From positions 1 to 64,000 of the forward strand of contig JBKHBT010000003.1 in NCBI GenBank assembly GCA_046542255.1: 64,000 nucleotides of DNA, read 5' to 3'. Position numbers and translations under genes: made by a program. The first letter of the stretch is position 1. Every line of letters starts with the position of its first letter. Below, in pieces: positions 46,767 to 55,229 of the stretch. The notes under the pieces are model-generated. The model did no database searches, was not told where the DNA came from, and was given only the letters and a program-made list of their open reading frames with translations. The stretch comes from JBKHBT01 sp046542255. Its GTDB lineage: Bacteria; UBP14; UBA6098; JBKHBT01.

Positions 46767-49624
46767 GCAAGATGATCGGTTAGAAATGCGATAAGCTGGT
46801 CGCTAGTTGTAATCCTTTGAACCCTGACAGGTGCAGAATTAACAAATTCTCGCCCATAAAAGCTTTTTACGATTCTGGTATCGAGTACCAGGAGTGCGCC
46901 GATATCAGTTTCGCTTCGTATCAGCCTTCCTATCCCCTGCCGAAATTTTATCACTGCCTCGGGCACGGAATATTCCATGAAGGCATTGCCTCCTCTTTTG
47001 GTTATTCTGTCAAGTTGCGCTGCAATGTATGGTTCCGATGGAACTGCGAATGGTAATTTGGCGAGAAGCAGTATCTCCAGGCTTTCGCCGGGAACATCGA
47101 CGCCTTCCCAGAAGCTCTCTGTACCCAAAAGAACAGATTCTGGCTCTTCGCGAAATGTCCTTGTCAATGAATTGCGTGAGCCGGTAAGGCTCTGCGCCAG
47201 GACTGGAATACCTTCTGTCTCGAGAGTTTGCGCGACTGTATTGTAAACATCCTTGAGCATAGCATAGCTTGTAAAAAGTGCCAATGTTCCACGTCTGAGT
47301 TTAATAGAAAGCTCGGTAATAAGCTCGGAAAGCTTATCATTAAAATATCGTGATTTTGTCGGCGGCATCCACATCGGAATAGCAAAAACGAGTTGATTCT
47401 CGAAATTATAAGGGCTGCTCATAAGAAATGTGCTCACACGCTCTGGTTCCACATGCTGAAAACCGAGCCGATTCATAATGTAGTCGAAATTTCCAGCGAT
47501 AGATAATGTCGCCGATGTCATAACAACCGACTTTCTGGGCTGAAGAAGAAATTTATACATAAGCTCATCGATATCCAGTGGTGCAAATGCCAGAGATGCA
47601 TCGGTTTTATCTTTTCCAGATGGTGATTCCATCCACAAAACCCGCTCACCCGCTTCTTTTGGATTCAATAGAATTGTCATAACTCCAGCTATCTCGGTCA
47701 ATCTTTCACCGGCTGCATGGGCTTCTCCCAAAGCTCGAGAAAGCTTGTCATTCTCGTCATCGGGGATTTCACCCAGAAATACCTCGGTTTTATCGACCAG
47801 CTCTAAAATATCGGCAATTAATTTCTCTGCCGGCTTTTTTATCTTTTTGAAAACCTTATTCTCTGAAGTATATCTTTCGCGCACACTGTATCTTGCGCTT
47901 TTCCAATTGTAAACCCTTTCCATCTCGCCGGAAAACCTTGTAAAAAAGGCATCGATTTTTTGCATAAGCTCCTGAACATCATCGATAATACCTTTGGAAC
48001 GATCATCGACATGGCTTCCCGGGCCTTCGTGCTCGGTCCAAAGATTGACTATATCGATAATTGCGCCGCCCTCTTTGGGATATTCGGTGTAAAGCTCAGA
48101 AAGTGGCGCCCTAAAACGCCAGGGCGCAATTCCATCGCCAAAATGGTCTGCGGCAACTTTTTCGAGAGAATGTGCTTCGTCTATAATACAGTTATCGTAT
48201 TCGCCAAGGATCGTATTCGACTCGAGGTCCGAGAAAAGAAGCGCGTGATTAACAACAACGATATTTGCATCGGCAACAGCGCTTCGCACCTTTGTAACAA
48301 AGCACTCTTTGTAGAATGGGCATTTTCTTCCGGCACAACTTCTGCCCTCGGCAAGAAGCTTCATCCACAGGAAATGATACCTGCCCTTATTAAATGAAGT
48401 ATTCTCGACAATATCGCCGCTGTCGGTTTCCCAGAGCCAAATAACAAGCGAAGCAAAGGCATCCAGTTCCGAAAAACTAAGCTGGTCGGGATCACTCAAA
48501 AATCTATCGAAGCGGTAACGGCAGATATAATTGGCACGGCCTTTAAGAAGCACAGCCTTGAAATCCACCGGCAAAGCCCTATTCAATACGGGAATATCCT
48601 TGAAAAATAGCTGTTCTTGAAGATTCTTGGTTTTCGTAGAAACGACAATTTTCGTATTATTAGCTCTCGACCAAAATATCGATGGAATCAGATATGCAAA
48701 GGATTTACCTGTTCCGGTGCCAGCTTCTGCGAGAAGATATTTCGCTTCTTTGAAGGCTTCAAGAACCTTTTCAGACATATTAATCTGAATATCTCTTTCT
48801 GCAAATCCCGGTATGAATTTGGGCAATGGCCCATTGAATGATAAAGCCTTGATAAGATCATTGTCTTCGAAATCGAAAGCGGAAATATCGGGTTTTCCAA
48901 TTGTATTTGCAAGGTTGGTGAGATACTTTGGATCCTCAAGCGGTGGTTTAGTTTCGATATTCTCTCTTTGCGCCCTTGCGGCGGTAACCATTTGCGATAA
49001 GCCCGGCATCGCAGAATAGCGAAGCAAAAAAGCCATCTGCTCGACCAAACCACGCGGCAGGGATAAAAACCTTGCCCAAAGGCAATTGCAAATCTCGACC
49101 AATACTTCGACATCTGCAAAAGCGCGATGTGCTTGAGTAAGTTCTATACCAAAGAATTCTGCAATAGTTGTTAATTTGTGGTTTACAAGACGTGGGTATA
49201 GTATTCTGGCAAGAGCGAGTGAATCGAATGTTGAATTGAATAAATTTGGCAGGCCCAGCTTTTCCAATCTTTTGCGGATAAAACCGCTATCGAATTGGAC
49301 ATTGTGAGCCACAAGCGGCAAATCGCCAGCAAATTCAAGAAATTCCTGTAGTACTAGTTCTTCGCTTTCTGCATCTTCGACCATATCCGGTGATATCGAT
49401 GTCAATTTTTGTATATTTAGCGGAATACTTGCACGGGGCTTTATAAATTTATTAAAACGCTCTCTGATCTCGCCTAACTCAACCCTGGCTGCTGCGATTT
49501 CTATAATCTCGCATCGCTCTGGATCAAATCCGGTCGTTTCCAGATCGAAAGCGATGTATTGTCTTAAACCTAATGGTACTATTTTATTTTCTATATCTGC
49601 CAATTCCACCTCCAACAATTCCAC
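46763..49624 (-). CDS. dinG: DnaQ-like exonuclease/DinG helicase fusion
   Basis: A 953-residue bifunctional protein. The DEDD exonuclease is at about 20-185, with D27 and E29 (FDLETTG), AHNVQFDS (exo II) and HRAFAD (H166, D171). The superfamily 2 helicase has Walker A AGTGTGKS (301-308), four cysteines C368, C430, C435 and C441 of an XPD-type 4Fe-4S cluster, and DEAH 482-485. The C-terminal helicase half has SFWEGVDVPG and QGIGRLIRS. This is the Bacillus-type DinG, but the FeS cysteines recall E. coli DinG. All motifs look intact. Repair or fork rescue is expected. Confidence 0.93.
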   Translation of the reverse strand: MELLEVELADIENKIVPLGLRQYIAFDLETTGFDPERCEIIEIAAARVELGEIRERFNKFIKPRASIPLNIQKLTSISPDMVEDAESEELVLQEFLEFAGDLPLVAHNVQFDSGFIRKRLEKLGLPNLFNSTFDSLALARILYPRLVNHKLTTIAEFFGIELTQAHRAFADVEVLVEICNCLWARFLSLPRGLVEQMAFLLRYSAMPGLSQMVTAARAQRENIETKPPLEDPKYLTNLANTIGKPDISAFDFEDNDLIKALSFNGPLPKFIPGFAERDIQINMSEKVLEAFKEAKYLLAEAGTGTGKSFAYLIPSIFWSRANNTKIVVSTKTKNLQEQLFFKDIPVLNRALPVDFKAVLLKGRANYICRYRFDRFLSDPDQLSFSELDAFASLVIWLWETDSGDIVENTSFNKGRYHFLWMKLLAEGRSCAGRKCPFYKECFVTKVRSAVADANIVVVNHALLFSDLESNTILGEYDNCIIDEAHSLEKVAADHFGDGIAPWRFRAPLSELYTEYPKEGGAIIDIVNLWTEHEGPGSHVDDRSKGIIDDVQELMQKIDAFFTRFSGEMERVYNWKSARYSVRERYTSENKVFKKIKKPAEKLIADILELVDKTEVFLGEIPDDENDKLSRALGEAHAAGERLTEIAGVMTILLNPKEAGERVLWMESPSGKDKTDASLAFAPLDIDELMYKFLLQPRKSVVMTSATLSIAGNFDYIMNRLGFQHVEPERVSTFLMSSPYNFENQLVFAIPMWMPPTKSRYFNDKLSELITELSIKLRRGTLALFTSYAMLKDVYNTVAQTLETEGIPVLAQSLTGSRNSLTRTFREEPESVLLGTESFWEGVDVPGESLEILLLAKLPFAVPSEPYIAAQLDRITKRGGNAFMEYSVPEAVIKFRQGIGRLIRSETDIGALLVLDTRIVKSFYGREFVNSAPVRVQRITTSDQLIAFLTDHLA

Positions 49625-49818
49625 CTAATATAAATTCAATTCGCAATTTATTCAATTGCTTTTTTATCTCTTCTAAAACCATACAAGATCATCTAAAAAA
49701 TAATTACTTAATCTCCCTCGAAATCACTCAAAGAATATTGCTGAGCCTGTGGAAGTAGCCGATAAGAAGAGTTTTACGAATAAAGGATTTTACGGATGAT
49801 TTAGATATTTGAAGTATG

Positions 49819-49842
49819 ACAATGCTTCAAATTAAGCATTGT
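49819..49842. repeat. ACAATGCTT/AAGCATTGT hairpin
   Basis: ACAATGCTT (49819-49827) pairs with AAGCATTGT (49834-49842), 9 perfect pairs around a 6-base loop. It shares AGTATGACAATGC with 45136-45148. It lies in the 266-base gene-free gap between dinG and the outer-membrane protein gene. Confidence 0.6.
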
Positions 49843-49890
49843 GTGGAATTTGGCAATCAGTTTAGCTTTATCGATAAGGCCAATATTCTA

Positions 49891-50958
49891 TCACCAGAAG
49901 CAACAAGAAGGGCTTCGTCTTCCGATTTGCTTAGTGATTCCAAATGTTATCCCTAGAGAATGTTGCACGCCTAAGTCCTCTACTGGTGGTTCATTATCGC
50001 CGAACCAATAATCAGACCTTGCCGTACCGGCAAATATCATACGGTAGCGTACATCGAGCATCAAACGAAAGTCATAGGTCTGGAATGCGACCATGCCGCC
50101 TCCAAGATTCAATGCCAGGCCATTGGTATTGAGGTTATATTCTTCGGTATAATAATACCATTCTTCATCATCTTCATAATTATAATACGATGATTCCGGC
50201 CTTGAAACAGTTGTCGAAAGCCAATGAATCCCTGCTCCTGCTGAAACATAAGGCGCGAAATCATTTTTAGAGAAAAGATAAAGCATCGAAATATCAGCGC
50301 CGACATCACTTTCGCCATCGCCAAAAACACCATTATTCGCTCCATAGGAAAAAATACCCTCGACGGCAAATTGCTCCATCTCATATAGGCCAATTGTCTG
50401 GAATGTTACCATAGATTCATCAAAGTAGCTATCCGGGAAAGGCATTGAATAACCGATCCTGAAGCCTACAGTATAGTAATTCTGTCTTCGAAGATTCAAT
50501 TGGCTTTCACTCTGTGTGATATTGCTTTTATTAATGACTCCACTAGCAGATTCGCCAGCCACTAATCCTTCGACAAGCCTTCCGGCTACTCGATCAACAT
50601 CTTCGAAGGTTTGTGATGTCAATCTGTCAGAATGTTCTACTGTGCCTGATTTATAGTCATAATAGAAAATTGCGATAATGTATTTTTCGCCAAGTCCAGT
50701 GATCGAGCCCCAAAAAGCATAATCGCTATCGCTTTTTATCTCTCTTGCACAGTCGATTCCGAAACAATCTTCGCCATCAGGTATCTCTTTGACATCGAAA
50801 CCTGCCTGCATAAGTTCGATACGGAAAATCTCTCTTAATGATTCAACATAGCCTTCATCGGTATTTACGCTCTTAAAACCCAGAAGATCGACAGTCTCTT
50901 GTGCAAATGCTAATTGCAGAATAAGGCTTAGGATGAATAAATATTGTAATTTTTTCAT
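49891..50958 (-). CDS. Putative outer-membrane protein with TolB/CsgG-like N-terminal domain
   Basis: A 355-residue protein. The signal peptide is 1-19. An N-terminal alpha/beta domain (about 22-140, VDLLGF... FRIELMQAGFDV... SDSDYAFWGSITGLGEKYIIAIFYYD) resembles periplasmic TolB-N/CsgG-type domains. From about 160 on, alternating aromatic strands fit a small eight-strand barrel. The C-terminus ends RSPSCCFW, odd for a barrel but still aromatic. I do not recognise a specific family. It is divergently placed from the methyltransferase gene. Confidence 0.65.
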   Translation of the reverse strand: MKKLQYLFILSLILQLAFAQETVDLLGFKSVNTDEGYVESLREIFRIELMQAGFDVKEIPDGEDCFGIDCAREIKSDSDYAFWGSITGLGEKYIIAIFYYDYKSGTVEHSDRLTSQTFEDVDRVAGRLVEGLVAGESASGVINKSNITQSESQLNLRRQNYYTVGFRIGYSMPFPDSYFDESMVTFQTIGLYEMEQFAVEGIFSYGANNGVFGDGESDVGADISMLYLFSKNDFAPYVSAGAGIHWLSTTVSRPESSYYNYEDDEEWYYYTEEYNLNTNGLALNLGGGMVAFQTYDFRLMLDVRYRMIFAGTARSDYWFGDNEPPVEDLGVQHSLGITFGITKQIGRRSPSCCFW

Positions 50959-51104
50959 TTGAGTCCTCCTTTAATTTATATAAATATTCATTTCAAATCA
51001 TATAAAAACAAGCAAAAAATCCATTAAGGCGAAATATCCATCGAAAAAAATAGCTTAAATAAATTATTCATTGACGAGTTATATATTATTGCTAAGTTTG
51101 TCAT

Positions 51105-51938
51105 ATGTCGAAAGATAAATCAAAACCGGACCCAAGGAACCGCCTTAATGAATTGACTAATCGAGAATGGATTTTATTTCAGAAATCATGGTTTATCCAT
51201 AATCCACCGCCTCGCAAAAAGGATACGCGGCTACACCCTGCGAAATTTCCGGAGGAAATGATAAAAGAATTTCTCGAGTTTTTCACCAAAAATGGCCAGA
51301 TAGTTCTGGATCCCATGGTTGGGACAGGTTCGAGCGTTCTTGCTGCCGTGGAAAGCGGAAGGGTAGGAATAGGTATCGAATTGCAGGAGAAATTTGCTAA
51401 AATTGCAAATGAGCAATTGCAAAATTGTGAAAGTGACTATCAACAAGCTAAAGAACAATCGCAAATAATTATTGGGGATGCAAGAAATATCGATAAGATG
51501 GGCCTTCCCGAAATCGATTATGTCATTACATCACCACCCTATTGGGATATGCTACACCGTGGAGGAAAATTCCGCAAAGAGCGGGGTAACTCATCCGCTG
51601 AAAACCTTATCTATTCCGAAGATAAAATAGATATTGGCAATATCGATGACTATGAAGATTTTCTCGATTCGCTCGAGGAGATATATCGCCATGTTTACAA
51701 TGTCATGCGCAATAAAGCATATATGACTGTCATCGTCAAGAATGTCAAAAAAGGAGGCAGAATGTATCCTCTTGCATGGGATATCGGCAAAAGGCTATCG
51801 AAATTCTTTGTACTAAAAGACGAGAAAATCTGGTTACAGGATAATCAACGCCTTGCGCCTTATGGAATGTTCTATGCATGGGTTTCCAATACTTTTCATA
51901 ATTATTGCCTGCAATTTCAGAAAAATGATAACCGATGA
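51105..51938 (+). CDS. Orphan DNA methyltransferase (N4/N6 type)
   Basis: A 277-residue SAM-dependent methylase. LHPAKFPEEM (about 43-52) precedes motif I DPMVGTGS (69-76), and the catalytic motif IV SPPYW is at 143-147. The I-then-IV order with a downstream tail fits gamma-like or circularly ordered N4-cytosine or N6-adenine methylases. There is no separate target-recognition domain and no restriction endonuclease next to it. A regulatory or epigenetic role, or a solitary anti-restriction methylase, is possible. Length is short for a full type II enzyme. Confidence 0.85.
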   Translation: MSKDKSKPDPRNRLNELTNREWILFQKSWFIHNPPPRKKDTRLHPAKFPEEMIKEFLEFFTKNGQIVLDPMVGTGSSVLAAVESGRVGIGIELQEKFAKIANEQLQNCESDYQQAKEQSQIIIGDARNIDKMGLPEIDYVITSPPYWDMLHRGGKFRKERGNSSAENLIYSEDKIDIGNIDDYEDFLDSLEEIYRHVYNVMRNKAYMTVIVKNVKKGGRMYPLAWDIGKRLSKFFVLKDEKIWLQDNQRLAPYGMFYAWVSNTFHNYCLQFQKNDNR

Positions 51939-52028
51939 CTCGATAATATGTGTTCTTTTGTCTTAGAAAGCTCTTATCTTATTTGTAGTTTTACTTTAGT
52001 TATTGGTATTTTTGCCGACAATTATAAT

Positions 52029-52090
52029 AGCCCGGAAGCAGCGCCCAAGTATCTACTTGAATGTCGTGCAGTAGAGAATGTTTCCGGGCT
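52029..52090 (+). ncRNA. Candidate structured leader RNA upstream of mltG
   Basis: AGCCCGGAA (52029-52037) pairs with TTCCGGGCT (52082-52090), a 9-bp closing stem. Inside, CAAGTA-TC-TACTTG forms one hairpin, while TCTAC could instead pair with GTAGA further on. It sits 107 bases before the mltG start. I do not recognise a known riboswitch; the GGAAGCAGC string recalls the SRP RNA core, but the rest does not match. Confidence 0.35.
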
Positions 52091-52196
52091 GGTTATTATG
52101 ATTTTCAAACACATAAAACCTCCATTGCGCAAAATCTGATTTTTGATTATTTTTCAGCCGAAAATTGATTCTATTTGTAATCCTACGGAGAGAGCA

Positions 52197-53189
52197 ATGA
52201 AATTAGCAATAAAGATAATTATTTGGGTCATTATTTTACTCATCGGAATATCTGCCATACTATACAATAAAATATTCATACCACACACCCAGCATGACTT
52301 TGATAGCGGTGTTGTAATAGAGATACCGGAGGGCTCGAGTTCGACCAGGATTGGGCAAATCCTATATGAAAAGGGTTTGATCGAAAGCCCCATGATTTTT
52401 CGCTATACCGCGAAATTCACAGGCACAGCATCTTCATTGCGAGCAGGACGGCATGTTATCAGACGGCCGATGTCTATCTATGAACTTGCCGAGGCACTCT
52501 CTAAGACAGGCGGTTCATATGATATCAAGGTTACAATCCCGGAAGGGTGGACAATCTTCCAGATTGCTATTATCTTCGAAAATGAAATGAATATCGATAG
52601 CACCGAATTCTACGATGTCGTTTTCTCACAAAAGCTCCTCGATTCTCTTAAATTAGATGTGCCGAGTTTCGAGGGTTTTCTCTTTCCCGATACTTATCTT
52701 TTCCCCGAGACTTTCACTGCACACGATGTAGTGCTTCGAATGTATAGCGAATTCAAAAAAATGTGGGCGACAAAAAAAGAGATGGCTGCCGAATATGGCC
52801 GGCCGATGGAAGAGATTATTACTCTGGCATCTATAATCGAATCAGAAGCGACTACAGCTTCCGAAAGGACGACTATATCATCGGTCTATAATAATCGCCT
52901 TCGAATCGGCATGATGCTTCAAGCCGACCCAACAACAATCTATGGCCTAAAGCTATTCCACAGACCACTTACGCTCAAAGATTTGCGAACGGATAATCCG
53001 TATAATACCTATTTTCATAAAGGACTGCCACCTGGCCCAATTTGCAACCCTTCCGAGGGCTGCATCGTGGCAGCCATGAACCCGGCTGAAACGCCATATC
53101 TATATTTTGTCTCGAAAGAAGACGGAACACATAAATTCTCGCGGACACTGAAAGAACATCATCAGGCAATACGTGATATTCGTAATTGA
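52197..53189 (+). CDS. mltG: Endolytic transglycosylase MltG
   Basis: A 330-residue YceG/MltG protein that cuts nascent peptidoglycan at the membrane. One N-terminal membrane helix (about 4-24). The YceG domain contains EIITLASIIESEA with the catalytic glutamate, the LQADPTTIYGL block, and PPGPICNPS. I choose the ATG at 52197, where GGAGAG is just upstream and the signal-anchor begins. It converges on the serine hydrolase gene with 6 bases between. Confidence 0.94.
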   Translation: MKLAIKIIIWVIILLIGISAILYNKIFIPHTQHDFDSGVVIEIPEGSSSTRIGQILYEKGLIESPMIFRYTAKFTGTASSLRAGRHVIRRPMSIYELAEALSKTGGSYDIKVTIPEGWTIFQIAIIFENEMNIDSTEFYDVVFSQKLLDSLKLDVPSFEGFLFPDTYLFPETFTAHDVVLRMYSEFKKMWATKKEMAAEYGRPMEEIITLASIIESEATTASERTTISSVYNNRLRIGMMLQADPTTIYGLKLFHRPLTLKDLRTDNPYNTYFHKGLPPGPICNPSEGCIVAAMNPAETPYLYFVSKEDGTHKFSRTLKEHHQAIRDIRN

Positions 53190-53195
53190 TAGATA

Positions 53196-54278
53196 TTATT
53201 GAAGCTTCTCTTGCAATAAATCCCTAAATTCGCCATTTGTTAGTATTTCCAGTTCAAATTTATTCATACTGATTTGTAGCCTGGTATTTTGGATATAACC
53301 AAGATTATCGATGAAATAGGCAAGCTCGGTGGTATTGCCTTCATTATCGGTTGCATAAAGGGCTTTAGTCAATACAAACATTGTCGAACCGCCTTTCATG
53401 CCGGCATGTTTCAGCCATTTCTGGTTTGCGGAGTTTTCCATAGGGAATTCCATGACTTCATCGAGGTACTTATGGACATCATCGCTGAAATATTCTTTGC
53501 TATTTAGTTTGCTCATAAGCTCGACATATTCAGCGGCAGTGGACGCAGGAAGACGTTCTGACCAGAGCCTTTGATATTCCATGGTCAGATTCTCAGGTGT
53601 ATCATTGCCGATTTGATCATTCTTGATTTTATTGTGTATCTCTTGAGAAATTGCGATATACTCCTGCATCGGCATTTGCTTGATTTTCTCTACTATTTTA
53701 TCAGCTTTCAATGATGGATATTCCTCTTTGCCTACAAGCAGCGAAGATACGATATAATATATTTCGCTATGGTCTTTGATTCCAAGGCTGTCTATTCTGC
53801 TGTTTATATTATCGAGGCCAAGTTTGTCGATTAGCCATTCGGTATTTGCATTGGAACTATATTTTATCATGCCTTTGGCAATCTCACGGATTGGGATTTT
53901 GTTATCTTTTGCTTTGCTGGATACTGAATTTTTCCATATCCTATGTGCTCCACCATCGGTTTTTTTAATCCAGTATTTGTCGATATCTGAGAATGTTATC
54001 ATCTGATCCGCATCTATAATGCCATCTGCTGCCTGATATGCATATTCGATTGCAATGATTATTTTCATTGTACTTGCAAGAGGCATCATTTTTTCAGGAT
54101 TCAATGAGCAGATTGTATCACCATCTTGCACCAATAAAATTGCCGCATTTTCATTATTTTCCAAAATATGGTCAGTTATACGATCGGCCTGTGGTCTGAA
54201 ATAGAGCGCACTGGAGACCACTATTCCGATTAGTAAAATGGCCACGATTGCGACTATGATAAGAATTCTTTTTAGCAT
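53196..54278 (-). CDS. Class A beta-lactamase-related serine hydrolase
   Basis: A 360-residue envelope protein anchored by an N-terminal helix (4-25). The active-site serine is in STMK (69-72), the second motif SSN is at 141-143, and the third KGGS is at 295-298 (a KTG-box variant). This is the serine beta-lactamase/D-Ala-D-Ala peptidase fold. The KGG box and large size argue for a housekeeping hydrolase or carboxypeptidase rather than a resistance enzyme. It is 81 bases after batE on the same strand. Confidence 0.8.
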   Translation of the reverse strand: MLKRILIIVAIVAILLIGIVVSSALYFRPQADRITDHILENNENAAILLVQDGDTICSLNPEKMMPLASTMKIIIAIEYAYQAADGIIDADQMITFSDIDKYWIKKTDGGAHRIWKNSVSSKAKDNKIPIREIAKGMIKYSSNANTEWLIDKLGLDNINSRIDSLGIKDHSEIYYIVSSLLVGKEEYPSLKADKIVEKIKQMPMQEYIAISQEIHNKIKNDQIGNDTPENLTMEYQRLWSERLPASTAAEYVELMSKLNSKEYFSDDVHKYLDEVMEFPMENSANQKWLKHAGMKGGSTMFVLTKALYATDNEGNTTELAYFIDNLGYIQNTRLQISMNKFELEILTNGEFRDLLQEKLQ

Positions 54279-54359
54279 AATTCCCTTTCTATAGTTTTTA
54301 TAACTATTAGAAGAAGATGATTTTTGGGTTTAGCGTCAATAGAAATTTTAATGTGGCTA

Positions 54360-55229
54360 TTAAGATTCTTTGGGGAAAATTCTGGTAACTCCCGCCTCCG
54401 GCAACCATCCTTCTCGGCCATCCTGGATGGATACTCGTAAAAACTGGCCATATTCTTCTTTGATAACCACTTTCGTACCCGGATGAAGCGTAAAAAGAAG
54501 CTCGCCACTCTCCGTCGGGCTTGATTGGACATCCACACTCGTTGCGGTAACGATAGCAGACTCCAGCAGCCAGTTGTCGTTTAGCTTGAGAACATAAAGC
54601 CCGGTAGCCAAAAGGCCAATGATAAAGAACAATATACTCAAGCGAAGTAATACACGCTTTTTGGATTTTATTCTTATCAGATGGATAAAAAGCAAGAGTG
54701 TCGCAATAGCGGTTATTATAATTATGGTAATCTTTAGCTCATGATAAGTAACCATTCGAATTACAGTCCAAAATGTGCCGATAAAGCTTCCCTGATATAT
54801 CGAAGATATTTTATCGGGTGTATAGAGGCGGGCATAATCGAGATTATTCTGGATATCTTCGTCCCGTGGGTTCAGGAAGAATGCTCTTTCATAGGCAATT
54901 ATCGCATGAGCAATATTTTCATTTTTGAAATAAGTATTACCTAAATTATAATAAACACAGGCATCATATAAACCATCATCGATTGCCTGTTCGTAAAGGT
55001 CTATAGCATTGCCGAATTGTTCTTGTTTGTAGAGCTGGTTTGCTTCAACATAGCATTCGATTGGGCCTTTATCATCGCCAATCTGTTTTTTATTCTGCGA
55101 AATTTCTAACTCTTTATTTTCGCTTTGTGCTGCATTTTCTATATTCGAATCCATAACGATGGAATCCTGTTGAGCAAAGGCCAGAATAGAAAGAGCGATA
55201 ATCGATATCATAATGATTCTTATTTTCAT
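54360..55229 (-). CDS. batE: BatE-like TPR and SH3b protein
   Basis: A 289-residue protein with an N-terminal signal (1-19), about two TPR units at 59-130, two membrane helices near 150-215 and a bacterial SH3 domain at about 225-285 (SVDVQSSPTESGELLFTLHPGTKV). This matches BatE of the aerotolerance operon. TPRs probably hold BatC or BatD; the SH3b may bind cell wall. It overlaps batD by four bases. Confidence 0.87.
   Translation of the reverse strand: MKIRIIMISIIALSILAFAQQDSIVMDSNIENAAQSENKELEISQNKKQIGDDKGPIECYVEANQLYKQEQFGNAIDLYEQAIDDGLYDACVYYNLGNTYFKNENIAHAIIAYERAFFLNPRDEDIQNNLDYARLYTPDKISSIYQGSFIGTFWTVIRMVTYHELKITIIIITAIATLLLFIHLIRIKSKKRVLLRLSILFFIIGLLATGLYVLKLNDNWLLESAIVTATSVDVQSSPTESGELLFTLHPGTKVVIKEEYGQFLRVSIQDGREGWLPEAGVTRIFPKES

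Noticed and set aside
52029..52090. Signal recognition particle RNA
   Set aside because: Only GGAAGCAGC resembles the SRP core; the symmetric loops and the paired strand are missing.
51948..52139. 63-codon frame between the methyltransferase and mltG
   Set aside because: It covers the candidate RNA structure, has no clear ribosome binding site and no recognisable sequence.
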